DNA of 64,000 bases, from assembly GCF_004355005.1 (NCBI RefSeq), contig NZ_SMSJ01000028.1:1-64000 (forward strand), given 5' to 3'. The stretch's first letter is position 1; every line of letters starts with the position of its first letter. Source of the stretch: Dankookia rubra. Its GTDB lineage: Bacteria > Pseudomonadota > Alphaproteobacteria > Acetobacterales > Acetobacteraceae. A program made the position numbers and the translations under genes. Below the pieces are notes generated by a model that saw only the letters and a list, made by a program, of their open reading frames with translations, searched no databases and was not told where the DNA came from. Positions 17,562 to 26,912 of this stretch are shown one piece after another.

Positions 17562-18189
17562 GGACACCCTCCCATCATTTTTTCTAATGACGAAATCTTG
17601 CCATAAGGCATGGCTTTCGCAAGCTAGGCAGGGTTCAGTCGGACAATCGAGCCAGCCAGGCGCCTTTCGGTTGGTCGCGCGTGCCGCCCGGGCGGGACGC
17701 AACCCGCGACCTGATCCAAACCAAGGTCAGCAAAATGATTGCCTTCCGTCCGGCCAACGAACCCAAGGGGGCGGTCTGACTAGGGCATCGCCGGGCACCA
17801 TGACGCACCCGGCGATGCCCGTATCAGGGTCGTGACGCGGCGGGAAAGGGCTTGGGCGCTCGCTCTCTCGGCCGCTTGCCGGCTCCGAGGTCGCGGCGCT
17901 GCTGCCGGGCTATCCAGGCGTACTTGGCATCACCCTACAGCAGGTGCAGAGAAGCGGGCGGCGACCTCGGCATTCTCGTCGTACCACAAGCAGATCGTGT
18001 TTTCGGCGTGGCGTGTGCCTTCGATCGGATTCCGATGATTCGGCCGGGTCGTCCCCTTCCGCGATTCTGCCACAGTGGCGGCCACCAAGAGAGGCGGGAC
18101 TGTAACGCAACAAGAAGCCCCAAGCGGAGCCGATGGGCCGCTGCTAACCTGATCCCTCCAGGGTCCGGGCAGGGAGGAAGGTCCAGGGG
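17562..18189. other. Gene-free stretch with a strong hairpin
   Basis: No credible gene is visible. The left end should hold the propeller promoter. A perfect 13-bp hairpin lies at 17783-17820 and is listed separately. The right half shows no recognisable coding remnant. Confidence 0.5.
17783..17820. terminator. Perfect 13-bp hairpin, no T tract
   Basis: Arms GGGCATCGCCGGG (17783-17795) and CCCGGCGATGCCC (17808-17820) are perfect complements around a 12-base loop. No run of T follows on either strand. It could be a terminator left from a lost gene, a protein-binding palindrome or a REP-like element. It stands alone in a gene-free stretch about 220 bases upstream of the propeller gene. Confidence 0.4.
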
Positions 18190-19002
18190 ATGATCAGCAA
18201 GACGGTGCTGGGTGCCGGCTCCCTCACGATCGTCGACTATCGCTGCGAGGCCGACGTCTCGGTCAGGCCCTTCAGCGAACTGCACGGCGCATGCTCCGTG
18301 TTCTTCGCTCGCAAGGGCAGCTTCGGCTAGGCGTCGCGCGGCATCCGATGCGGACTCGTCCTCGGCTCAACCTTGCTCGGCTGCGCCGACGACGACTACG
18401 CCTGCACGCACGACCATGTCTGCGGCAACCAGTGCCTCTCCTTCCAGCTCTCGCCGGAATTGGTGGAGGTGCTCGACGACTGGCCGGCGACCTGGCGGAC
18501 GGGTACGCTTCCGTCGGCGCCAGAACTTGTGGTGCTCGGCGAACTCGCCCGGTCCGCCGTCGAGGGGCGGGACGCCATCAGGCTGGAGGAAACGGGCCAG
18601 CTTTACGTCGCCCGCGTCATCGCCCTGCTCCATGCCTGCGCGCGGCCTGCGCCCGCGCCTGCCGGCGGATGCCCGAGGCGGCGCTCTGGATCGAGGCGAA
18701 TGCGCAGGAGCAAATTAACTTCAATCTAGTGGCGTGCCAAGCCGACCTTAGCCGCGTTCACGTCCACCGCATTTTTACCGGAGCACTAAGAAGCACCCCG
18801 CACCAGTACCTCGTGCGGGTTCGGCCGCGGCGGGCCGCGCGTTTGCCTGCTTGGGAGTCTTGCACCGTCAGCAACGCGGGTGTCGAGGCGGGGCTCGGCA
18901 ATGTCTCGAGCGTCGTGCACAACTTCCGCCGCGTTGCCAGCCTTTCGCCAAAGGCGTTCCGTAGGCTGGCATGCGGCGATCGCAATTTCCTCCAAAACCG
19001 GC
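18190..19002 (+). pseudogene. AraC-family regulator, nonsense and frameshift
   Basis: From the ATG at 18190 the sequence reads as an AraC/XylS regulator. The N-terminal cupin-like part is interrupted by an in-frame TAG at 18328-18330 and then continues with DDYACTHDHVCGNQCLSFQLSPE. A frameshift at about 18660-18680 moves the reading into a frame with ALWIEANAQEQ, RVHVHRIFTGALRSTPHQYL and GLGNVSSVVHNFRRVASLSPKAFRRLA, the two helix-turn-helix units. The intact parent would be about 270 residues. With a stop and a frameshift it is not expected to function. A decayed SRPBCC gene follows directly; AraC plus SRPBCC pairs are common in alphaproteobacteria. Confidence 0.78.
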
Positions 19003-19273
19003 CAAGCGGTGCGGGAAAGGATCGTCGCCATCGACGGCCTGCGTCGCCGGGTCACCTATTCGGTCCTCCGCGAAGGGCTGGTCCACCACGGTGCCCTCCT
19101 GCAGGTGTTCGCCGAGCCGTATGGGAGGCAGCCGCTTCGTTTGGATCACCGACTTGCTGCCGGACAGCCTCGCCGCACCCTTCGGCGCCCTCATCCAGCC
19201 GGGCATGGCAGCGCTGAAACAGTCCTTCGAGGGCGCGGCCGCCGTAGCCGTGTCGGGCCGAACTCAGCGCTAG
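19003..19273 (+). pseudogene. SRPBCC/polyketide-cyclase-like gene remnant
   Basis: A short remnant reads VRERIVAIDGLRRRVTYSV and HHGALLQVFAEPYG, then shifts frame near 19125 and continues GGSRFVWITDLLPDSL and IQPGMAALKQSFEG up to a stop at 19271-19273. This matches the C-terminal two thirds of an SRPBCC (START-like) ligand-binding protein; the start is missing and merges into the AraC remnant. It is non-functional as it stands. Both genes decaying together suggests a lost regulator/effector pair. Confidence 0.65.
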
Positions 19274-19741
19274 CTCGCTTGATCTCGGCTATCCCGCAGC
19301 AAAGCGGGTAGAAGACCCTGGCGCACGGCGGAGATCTCCCAACGGTTACCGAGCTTGCGATCATGGCGCTGCTCACAAGCAAGCGGCAGATCCATAGCGT
19401 CGCCTTATGGTGGCCCGCCGTGGTCAATGTTCACGCTCGCCTTCGCCGCAGGCGCGGAGGCTAGCGGATCCGACATATGGTCGGCCAACAGGCAGCGGTC
19501 TTCTTCAGCTGATGGCCATGACCGTCTTCGACCTACCCTTCACACCATTCTTCTACCAGGGATCTGCCGCACGGGCGGATCGAAGCGGTCGCGGTTACAA
19601 GAGAGGGCGCGGCAGGCGCGCTAAAACTCGGCCGAAATAGCCGCTTGCCTCTGACCCGCGGCGGGGCCGATGCTCTGAGTAACAAGGCTGCGGCGCCATC
19701 CCCCTGCGGGCGGGCCAATCCACTACCGGAGGAACGAGGCC
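19274..19741. other. Gene-free stretch before the amidohydrolase operon
   Basis: I see no recognisable gene or remnant. A short frame around 19509 reads MTVFDLPFTPFFYQG but is too short to assign. The right end holds GGAGG upstream of the ATG at 19742 and should contain the operon promoter. Confidence 0.45.
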
Positions 19742-20833
19742 ATGATCCCCGCCGGGGCGATCGACTGCGACCTTCATCCGGCCGTGCCCAATACGCGCGC
19801 CCTGCTGCCCTATCTCGACCTCTACTGGCGCGAGCACGTCCTGCGCCGCGGGATGGAGCGGGATAACCTGGAAGCCAGCGCCTTCCCTCCCGCCGCGCCG
19901 ATCAATGCGCGGCCGGACTGGCAGCCCGAGACCGGGTTACCGGGCTCCAGCCTGCCAGAGATGCAGGCGCATTTGCTCAATCGGCTACGGCCGCGCGCGG
20001 CGATCTGCAACGTCATCCATGGCGCGCAGATGATGATGAGCGAGGACCTTTCGGCTGCACTTTGCCGCGCGATCAACAACTGGCTCGTTGCCGAGTGGCT
20101 GGACCGCGAGCCGCGGCTGCGCGCCTCGATTGTGGTACCGGTGCACAGCCCGGAGTTGGCGGCGGAGGAAATCGAGCGGCGCGCGACCGACCCGCGCTTC
20201 ATCCAGGTGCTGCTGCTGGCGATGACGGAGATGCCGCTGGGGCGGCGGATGATGTGGCCAGTTTACCGCGCGGCGGAGAAGCACGGACTGCCCATCGGCA
20301 TCCATGCCGGTTCCAGCTTCCGGCATCCGCCAAGTGCAGGGGGCTGGGGCTCCTTCTACCTCGAGGATTACGTCTCGTACGCCCAGGGTTTCGCCGCGGC
20401 GCTGAACTCGTTGCTGGCAGAGGGCGTCTTCCAGAAATTTCCGGATCTCAGGGTGGTGCTGATCGAGTCCGGCGTCACCTGGTTGCCAGCCAGCATGTGG
20501 CGCATCAATAAGACTTGGCGCGGCGTGCGGGCGGAGGTGCCCTGGCTGGACCGCCTGCCGTCGGACATCCTGCGGGAGCGTGTGCGGCTGACCGCGCAGC
20601 CCTTCGACGCGCCGCCGGATGCGGCCGCACTGGCAACACTGCTGGAACAGCTCGGCTCAGACGATATGCTGCTCTTCGCCACGGACTATCCGCATTGGCA
20701 CTACGACGGGGACGAAGCCTTGCCGCCCGGCCTGCCCGCCGCGCTGATGCAGAAGATTCTCGTCGACAACCCGCTGGCGACCTATCCGCGGCTGGCCATG
20801 GCCGCCACCCCGATGCAGGAGGCGCACCGATGA
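19742..20833 (+). CDS. Amidohydrolase family protein (first of a pair)
   Basis: A 363-residue TIM-barrel metal-dependent hydrolase of the amidohydrolase-2 group (COG2159), which contains decarboxylases and C-C hydrolases such as ACMSD. The N-terminal metal motif is AIDCDLHP (Asp-x-His), the mid-barrel His lies in PIGIHAGSS, and the C-terminal metal Asp is in FATDYPHWHYDGD. GGAGG lies about ten bases upstream of the ATG. It overlaps the next gene by four bases (ATGA), so the two paralogues are translationally coupled and may form a hetero-oligomer or act in sequence. The substrate is unknown, though the pair with a Rieske ferredoxin suggests aromatic or heterocycle breakdown. Confidence 0.88.
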   Translation: MIPAGAIDCDLHPAVPNTRALLPYLDLYWREHVLRRGMERDNLEASAFPPAAPINARPDWQPETGLPGSSLPEMQAHLLNRLRPRAAICNVIHGAQMMMSEDLSAALCRAINNWLVAEWLDREPRLRASIVVPVHSPELAAEEIERRATDPRFIQVLLLAMTEMPLGRRMMWPVYRAAEKHGLPIGIHAGSSFRHPPSAGGWGSFYLEDYVSYAQGFAAALNSLLAEGVFQKFPDLRVVLIESGVTWLPASMWRINKTWRGVRAEVPWLDRLPSDILRERVRLTAQPFDAPPDAAALATLLEQLGSDDMLLFATDYPHWHYDGDEALPPGLPAALMQKILVDNPLATYPRLAMAATPMQEAHR

Positions 20834-21942
20834 ACGTGACGCTGCGTGACCACCGGCTGGACGACCCGGCACAGAGCCATCTGGGGTTCATCGACTGCGA
20901 CGTGCACCCGTATTTCCGCACGCCGGCCGATTTCGATCCCTTCCTCTCCGAGCGCTGGCGCGAGCACCGGCGGACCATCGGCGGCCGGTCGCGGCAGGGA
21001 CTGGCGAAGACCTCGCTCTATCCCCGCATGTCGCCCGGCAACGGCATGCGCGGCGATGCCTGGCCGAAGGATGGCGGGCCGCCGGGCTCCGACCTCGGGC
21101 TGATGCGCGAACAGCTGCTCGACCTCTTCGACGTGCGCTACGGGCTGCTGGCGCCGCTGGTCGGCGGCGCTGCGGCCGAGCGCAACGTGGAATTCGGCGC
21201 GGCCATGGCGGTCGCGGTGAACGAGTGGCAATGCGCCGCCTTCTGCGACCCGGAGCCGCGGCTGAAGGCCTCGATCCAGATCACGCTGGAGCACGAGGCG
21301 AGCGCGCTCGCCGAGATCGAGCGGCGCGCCGGCGATGGACGCTTCGCCCAGGTGAACATCCCGCCGCGCGGGCTGGAACCGCTGGGCCGGCACCGCTACC
21401 GGAAGATCCTCGCTGCCGCGGCCGCGGCCGGCTTCCCGATCTCGTTGCATCTCGGCGGCACCAGCGGGCATGCCTCGACGGGTGGCGGCTGGGCCTCCTT
21501 CTACCACGAGGAACATCCCTCCTACGTCCAGTCCATGCAGACCCTGGTGACCAGCTTGGTCTGCGAGGGCGTCTTTGACGAGATTCCCGACCTCAAGGTC
21601 GTGTTGGTGGAAGGCGGCTTCGCTTGGCTGCCGGCGCTGGCCTGGCGGCTCGACAAGCACTGGAAGCGGTTGCGCGACGAGGTCCCGGCGCTGAAGCGCG
21701 CGCCGTCCGAATACATCCGCGAGCACATCTGGGTCACGACCCAGCCGATCGAGGAGCCGGAGCGTCCCGCCGACATGCTCTCGACCATCGAATGGATCGG
21801 GCCGGAGCGGGTGATGTTCTCCACCGACTACCCGCACTGGGACCAGGACGACCCGCGCTATGCCTTCAAGGTCAGGCTGCCGGAGGACTGGGCGCGGATG
21901 ATCTACCGCGAGAATGCGCGGGCGCTCTACCGGCTGGACTGA
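20830..21942 (+). CDS. Amidohydrolase family protein (second of a pair)
   Basis: A 370-residue paralogue of the preceding enzyme. It shows FIDCDVHPYF (metal motif), SLHLGGTSGHASTGGGW in the barrel and FSTDYPHWDQDDP at the C-terminal metal site. The ATG at 20830 overlaps the upstream stop codon as ATGA. Both proteins share the layout IDCD(L/V)HP … WREH … GGGW/GGW-FY, indicating a tandem duplication that has since diverged. The Rieske gene starts two bases after its stop. Substrate unknown; a decarboxylase or hydrolase on a cyclic acid is the family default. Confidence 0.88.
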   Translation: MNVTLRDHRLDDPAQSHLGFIDCDVHPYFRTPADFDPFLSERWREHRRTIGGRSRQGLAKTSLYPRMSPGNGMRGDAWPKDGGPPGSDLGLMREQLLDLFDVRYGLLAPLVGGAAAERNVEFGAAMAVAVNEWQCAAFCDPEPRLKASIQITLEHEASALAEIERRAGDGRFAQVNIPPRGLEPLGRHRYRKILAAAAAAGFPISLHLGGTSGHASTGGGWASFYHEEHPSYVQSMQTLVTSLVCEGVFDEIPDLKVVLVEGGFAWLPALAWRLDKHWKRLRDEVPALKRAPSEYIREHIWVTTQPIEEPERPADMLSTIEWIGPERVMFSTDYPHWDQDDPRYAFKVRLPEDWARMIYRENARALYRLD

Positions 21943-21944
21943 GC

Positions 21945-22358
21945 ATGGCGAGGCATGTCGTCGCGGCAGTGGGCGAGATCCCGCCCGGGGGCCGCAAGCT
22001 GGTGACCATCCGCGGGCGGGAGATCGGCGTCTTCAACCTGGACGGCGAGTTCTACGCCTTGGTCAACCGCTGCCCGCACCAGGGCGCCGCGCTCTGCACG
22101 GGGGTGGTGGTGAGCCGGCTGGAAGCGTCGCTGCCCGGCGAGTACCGCCTGTCGCAGCCCGGCACGATGCTGCGCTGCCCCTGGCATTGCTGGGAGTTCG
22201 ACATCCGCACCGGCCAGTCCTGGTGCGACCCGAACGACATCAAGGCCCGTACCTATGCGGTGACAGTCGAGCCGGGTGAGGCGCTGGCCAAGGGCCCCTT
22301 CGCGGCGGAAACTGTCGGCGTCGCAGTCGAGCATGACTATGTCGTTCTGACGCTTTGA
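21945..22358 (+). CDS. Rieske [2Fe-2S] ferredoxin-like protein
   Basis: A 137-residue soluble Rieske protein. The cluster ligands are visible as CPHQGA and CPWHC. About 50 residues separate the two motifs, more than the 16-20 of simple Rieske ferredoxins, with an inserted loop around SRLEASLPGEYRLSQPG. That insertion occurs in Rieske proteins associated with amidohydrolase operons. It begins two bases after the second amidohydrolase stop. It could supply electrons to an oxygenase encoded elsewhere, since no oxygenase large subunit is here. Confidence 0.88.
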   Translation: MARHVVAAVGEIPPGGRKLVTIRGREIGVFNLDGEFYALVNRCPHQGAALCTGVVVSRLEASLPGEYRLSQPGTMLRCPWHCWEFDIRTGQSWCDPNDIKARTYAVTVEPGEALAKGPFAAETVGVAVEHDYVVLTL

Positions 22359-22775
22359 CCGCTTTTGTTCCGGCCTTGACCGGCTTGGCGACCAGCCGCG
22401 TGAACTTGCCATTCGCCATGGCGGCAAGGGTCGCGGACGCGACTTCGAATGGCCGGTTATGCGTCACCGCAGTGACTTCGGCTGGGCGTTTGGCAGCCTT
22501 CCCTGGCGTATTCATTGTCGCCGAAGTGGGCTTGCCCGGCTGCGCCTTGGAAGGCTGGCACGGTATCTGTTGGTCGGCCGGCATCCCGCGCACGACGGTC
22601 AAGCGGCTGAATGCTGCGGCCAGTCAAGCCGTCCGCACGGAAGCCTTCCAACGGCAGGTTGCTGAGGAAGGCATAACCATCGTCAGTGAACTACCGGCAT
22701 AGCGGGCGAACTGTGTCCGTGCTGAGGAGCTGCGTTGGCGGGAGCTGATGCAGCGAGCCAACATCACCGCCGCGT
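22355..22775 (+). pseudogene. Bug/TctC solute-binding protein, C-terminal remnant
   Basis: The frame carries the C-terminal half of a tripartite-tricarboxylate (Bug) binding protein: VTSAGRLAAFPGVFIVAEVGLPG, then the GWHGI and AGIPRTTVKRLNAAASQAV stretches. A stop at about 22700 interrupts it; the family C-terminus continues in another frame as VRAEELRWRELMQRANITAA. The N-terminal half and signal peptide are missing. It is a dead fragment between the Rieske operon and an IS3 remnant, which may have caused the truncation. Confidence 0.72.
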
Positions 22776-22966
22776 ATGCGGCAAGCTTGCCCGCACTGGT
22801 TTCAGCAGCATGCGTCGCAACGAACCAACAAAGCAGGTTTGCGAACGAGAAGAACATGAACCACGGGCGAAGCAATGCGTTTCGGGATCATGTCGGAGCG
22901 GCCCCCATTTCGGCCGGACATGCGGCGCAGCCGTGAGGGCCTGGGTAGAGGCTTAGGCATGCGCCT

Positions 22967-24178
22967 AGGTCGAAGCTCATCGGGCGCGTCGACGTCATCA
23001 CCTGCCGCGAGCGCCGCCGGCGCTACACTGCCGAGGAGAAGGTTCGGCTGGTGGAGCAGACCCTGCAGCCCCGCATGCCTGTCTCCGCCGCCGCCCGGCT
23101 CCATGGGTTGATCTCCTTTGGAGCTCAATCCGCGGGCCTGCTGTTGCAGTCGAGGCGGCGCATGGCCGAGGGCGGGCACGAGGCGGTCAGGGCAGACGAG
23201 GAGGTCGTCCCGGTCAGTCGCATCCGCGAGCCCGAACGCCTGCTCGGCCGCAAGACCATGGAAACCGAGATCTTGCGGCAGGTCCCGGAGCAGGCGCGTT
23301 CCAAACCTACGTTGCGCTTGCCGTCGCCGCCACGAGACGGTTCCCGGCGAAGGCCGTGGCCGACACACTCGGCGTTGCCAGGTCCAGCCTGGTCGTCCAG
23401 CTCCGGCGTCCCGACCGGCCGCGGCGCGGTCCCCATCGCCGGCCGAGGACGAGACGATTCTGGCCGAGATCCGCGCCATCATCGACGCCCGGCCCACCTA
23501 CGGCCACCGCCGCGTCACCGCCCTGCTGAACCGGGCCAGGCGGCAGCTCCGGCGAGCCCCAGGTCAACCACAAGCGCATCTTCCAGCTGATGCGCCTCTC
23601 CTCGATGCTGCTGCAACCCCACACCGCTGGGCCGCCAATCCGCGCCGACGAGGGCACCGTCATCGCCCCCGTATCCAACCGGCGCTGGGCTTCCGACGGC
23701 CTTGAGATCCCCTGCTGGAACGGCGAGGTCGTCCGCATCGCCTTCGCCATCGACACCCATGACCGCGAGATCATCGCCTGGATCGCCACCTCCGGCGGGG
23801 CATCTCCGGCGAGATGATCCGCGACCTCATGCTGGACTGCGTCGAGCGCCGGTTCGGCGCCATCCGCGCCACGCAGCCCGTCCCGTGACTGGCCGACAAC
23901 GGCTCCGCCTACATCGCCGCAGTGACGATCGGCTTCGCCGTCGCGCTCCACCTCGTCCCGTGCTTCACGCCGGTTCGCAGCCCCGAGAGCAGCGGCGTCT
24001 TCGAGGCCTTCGTCAAAACCCTGAAGCGCGATCATGGCTGCGTGAACCCGAGGCCGGACGCGATCTCCGTCCTGCAGCAACTGTCCGCGTAGTTTGAGGA
24101 CTGCGACACCATCCACCCCGACTCCGGCTTGCGCATGCGCTCGCCGCGTGAGTTCATCGCCCAGCACTCAGCCAACCA
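22967..24178 (+). mobile_element. Degenerate IS3-family element (orfA-orfB)
   Basis: Pieces of an IS3-family transposase, probably of the IS2 subgroup, can be followed through three frames. OrfA gives RRRRYTAEEKVRLVEQTLQP, AARLHG and RRRMAEGGHEAVRADEEVVP. OrfB gives EIRAIIDARPTYGHRRVTALLN, RWASDGLEIPCWNGEVVRIA (first Asp), LADNGSAYIAAVTIG (second Asp) and SSGVFEAFVKTLKRD (Glu), ending in RMRSPREFIAQHSAN. Several frameshifts and a TGA near 23886, just before the second catalytic Asp, inactivate it. Terminal inverted repeats were not identified, so the boundaries are approximate. Confidence 0.82.
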
Positions 24179-24506
24179 AGCCGCATGTCCAGTTCGGTGG
24201 CGGCCACTCCAAGGTGGCCAGCACCCTGGTGGCCGCGCTCAAGCCCGGCCGCGAGGGCGAGGCCGTGCTCGATCAGAATGCGTCCTTCAAGGCGATCCGG
24301 GTGCCCGGGCGCTGCTCATGGCGCGGATGGAAGGGAGAACAGGACAGCCCCACGCGACATGTCTATGCCCAAGGCGTAACTAACGTGGAGCACTCTCCTG
24401 CGAAACCAGGGTTGGGTCGATCCGCGCAGCCGGATTCCTGTTGACCGCGGCACGGCTTCTCATTCTGCTGACCTGGCCTGCGGTGAAGGTTTCCTCAGGG
24501 TGAGCC
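24179..24506. other. Stretch downstream of IS3 remnant, no assigned gene
   Basis: A + frame contains HVQFGGGHSKVASTLVAAL and GREGEAVLDQNASFKAIRV, which looks coding-like but matches no family I recognise and has no start of its own. It may be a fragment disrupted by the IS3 insertion. The promoter of the P-loop/cyclase gene should lie at the right end. Confidence 0.35.
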
Positions 24507-26678
24507 ATGAGCACAGCAAAGCCTTGGATTGTCGACGCTGCTGAGGTCCACGGCGACGACTCCGATTTGCTCGCACAACAACCCATCCACGCGACCGCAG
24601 CTATCCGTGAGTTCCTGTCCCTGGATGGGCCAGACAGGCTCTACGTCGTGGCCCCCAAGGGTTACGGCAAGACATTGCTGCTGCAGGCCAAGCGCATGCT
24701 GCTCCAGCGAGACCGCAAGGGCGTCCTTCTCTCGCCGTCCGGCCAACTTGTGGATCGGCCGCCGGGCAGCCTGCCGATCTGGACGAAGGAGGACCTTGGC
24801 AGCTTCGTTCGTAGCTACGACTACTGGGTCGAGACCTGGGTCATGGCCATCAAGATCACAGCGGTCAAGCTGTTCCGGACTTATGCCGGATTCGCTGCGG
24901 CGTGGGATGCCGCCGCACTCGCATCAGCGCTCCGCTCTCCCGAGCTGAAGGAAATTTTCGACAAGCCGCAGCTCGAAGTGCTCAGCGAAATATGGATGCA
25001 GATCCTGCACCTCGATCGCCCCGCATTCTACGCCGTGCGCCAAGACGTCGTCGGACAGGTGAATCCCCTGTTCCGCGGCATCCACACCGGTCTCGCATTC
25101 TTCATAGACAACGTCGATGAGTGTTTGGAGCGCGCGCTCGCGGATACCGATGCCACGGTACGGGCGCGAACCGGGGCAGCTCAAAAGGAGCGACTGCCCG
25201 GGCCCTGGACCCTGGCGCAGCTTGCTCTGGCGCGGGCGGCCTTCGACATCAACCGGCTCAATTCCCATGTCCGGGTCTATGCGGCGCTCCGTCGAGAAGC
25301 GTGGCTGCGCCTTGCCGATGTCGACGCCGGCGCCGCGCAGATGAATGGTAGGGTGGTCGAGATCGCCTACACCAGCGATGACCTGAGGGAAATCTTCCTC
25401 AGGAATATCGATCTCGAGCCTCCGGGCCGGCTCTGTGACAGTCATGCAAAGGACCCGATTGCGCGCTTCGTCGGTATGCAGAACGTCAACCTCACGCACG
25501 AGATCAGCGGCCACCGTGAGGATTTCTTCGACCTCGTCCTGCGCCATACGCTGCTCCGCCCGCGTGAGCTGATGGCGATCGGCAACCGCCTATCCCTCAT
25601 CCCGCCGGCGCAACGCAGCTCGGCGCGGCTGGTGGAGGCCGTTCGGCGCGCCGCGGCGGAGAACGTCCGCTTCTTCCAAGCGGAGCTTGGCCTGTTCATG
25701 ACCACGCCAAGCCGGGCCCTGTTCGGACTTATCGACCGTAACGTATTGCATGCCGAGGACATCACCCGAATCGAAGAGGAATATGACAAACTTCAAGATT
25801 CCGCCGAGGGCAGCCATGGCGGCGAGCGGCGTCAACCGTTCCGCGCCTTGTGCAGAATGGGACTGGTCGGCACGCTCCGGGCGGCCGGTGCAACGGCGCA
25901 GGGCGGAGAGCCGGACCTGCATCAGCGCTTCATCCGGCCCGACGAGATCGTGTTCGAAGACGATCCTGGCGCGCTGCCGCGCAGCGAGCGCTACCTCATG
26001 CACCCGGCGCTCGACCTTCTCATCGAGGAGGCGCATGGCACGGACTACGTGCGGAACTCCGACCGCCACAATATCGTGGGTGCGGCACGGCCCTGGGTAG
26101 AGGAGCCTATCTCGCATTTCGTTATCGTCGGCGATATCGTCGGCTCCACCGCAACCGCGTGGCACCCAGATTACAATTCAACCTACCCAGCGATGTTCGC
26201 CAGTTGGGTTGCCGAGGTGTGCGGCGGGCTTGGCGTGCAGCATCATGCGGTGTCGGCAGGGGACTCCGTGCTGATGGTGGATGGCAGCCCTGCGCGCCTG
26301 CTGCTCGCCGCCCGGCGCCTCCTGCTGCGCATGCGAAGGCTGAAGGAGCACCGCCGCACAATGCGTTTCGGCGCGGCGCGCGGGGTTGTCCAGGGCATCG
26401 AGGGCCGGCAACGCGACGCTGCGAAGCGCCCGGTCACTGGCTCCGTGCTGGCAACCGCCGCGCGTCTCGAGAAGGCTGCAAGGCATGGCACCGTGCTCGC
26501 CACGGATGAGTTCTGGGAGGGCGCCTGCAGCATCTGGGACGCGGCTGCCGCGACTCGTCTCGATGACGATTTCAAAGGCTTCAGACGCGTCGACGGCAAG
26601 TTTCTGGTGCAGCAGACGAGGCAGGAGCCGGGTGCGATGACTGGGCTCTGGCGGATCCGTTTGATTGCCGACGACTAA
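24507..26678 (+). CDS. P-loop NTPase fused to a degenerate class III cyclase domain
   Basis: This 723-residue protein has two recognisable parts. The N-terminal P-loop NTPase shows Walker A as PKGYGKT (Lys55-Thr56) and Walker B as FFIDNVDE (Asp201), resembling STAND/KAP-type signalling ATPases. The C-terminal domain from about 535 has the class III nucleotidyl cyclase fold: GDIVGST (Asp543), SAGDSVL (Asp586), FGAARGVVQG and TAARLE (Arg653). Both metal Asp residues and the catalytic Arg are kept. The transition-state Asn of the canonical VNxAAR is Ala (649), and the substrate Lys before GD is absent. It may therefore be a divergent cyclase or a nucleotide sensor. The order ATPase-then-cyclase is the reverse of the usual soluble cyclases. 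No membrane spans. The neighbours are IS remnants and small exported proteins, an island-like setting. Confidence 0.75.
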   Translation: MSTAKPWIVDAAEVHGDDSDLLAQQPIHATAAIREFLSLDGPDRLYVVAPKGYGKTLLLQAKRMLLQRDRKGVLLSPSGQLVDRPPGSLPIWTKEDLGSFVRSYDYWVETWVMAIKITAVKLFRTYAGFAAAWDAAALASALRSPELKEIFDKPQLEVLSEIWMQILHLDRPAFYAVRQDVVGQVNPLFRGIHTGLAFFIDNVDECLERALADTDATVRARTGAAQKERLPGPWTLAQLALARAAFDINRLNSHVRVYAALRREAWLRLADVDAGAAQMNGRVVEIAYTSDDLREIFLRNIDLEPPGRLCDSHAKDPIARFVGMQNVNLTHEISGHREDFFDLVLRHTLLRPRELMAIGNRLSLIPPAQRSSARLVEAVRRAAAENVRFFQAELGLFMTTPSRALFGLIDRNVLHAEDITRIEEEYDKLQDSAEGSHGGERRQPFRALCRMGLVGTLRAAGATAQGGEPDLHQRFIRPDEIVFEDDPGALPRSERYLMHPALDLLIEEAHGTDYVRNSDRHNIVGAARPWVEEPISHFVIVGDIVGSTATAWHPDYNSTYPAMFASWVAEVCGGLGVQHHAVSAGDSVLMVDGSPARLLLAARRLLLRMRRLKEHRRTMRFGAARGVVQGIEGRQRDAAKRPVTGSVLATAARLEKAARHGTVLATDEFWEGACSIWDAAAATRLDDDFKGFRRVDGKFLVQQTRQEPGAMTGLWRIRLIADD

Positions 26679-26797
26679 CGAAATGACGGTACCCGGCGCC
26701 AGGGCGCGACGTGCCTCTCCTGTTTCCCTCCAATGATGCCTCGAGTTCATTGGAGAACGATCGGCCACGCGGGCGAGTGGTCTGCAGGCCTACTTAG

Positions 26798-26902
26798 GCC
26801 TCGCTTGCCGCGAGTGAGGAGGAAGCTGCCATAATCACGGTCAGGCACGGGTTTGCGGCCCATCGGCGCGGGTTTGCACGCCACGCGACAGCCAGCGCTG
26901 GG
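26798..26902. repeat. Dispersed ~100-bp repeat, copy B
   Basis: Second copy of the sequence at 627-727, in the same orientation. The best-conserved blocks are ATCACGGTC, CGGGTTTGC and GTTTGCACGCC. It lies between the cyclase-like gene and the downstream lipoprotein gene, so like copy A it sits in an intergenic position near mobile-element debris. Confidence 0.55.
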
Positions 26903-26912
26903 TCGCGCGCAT

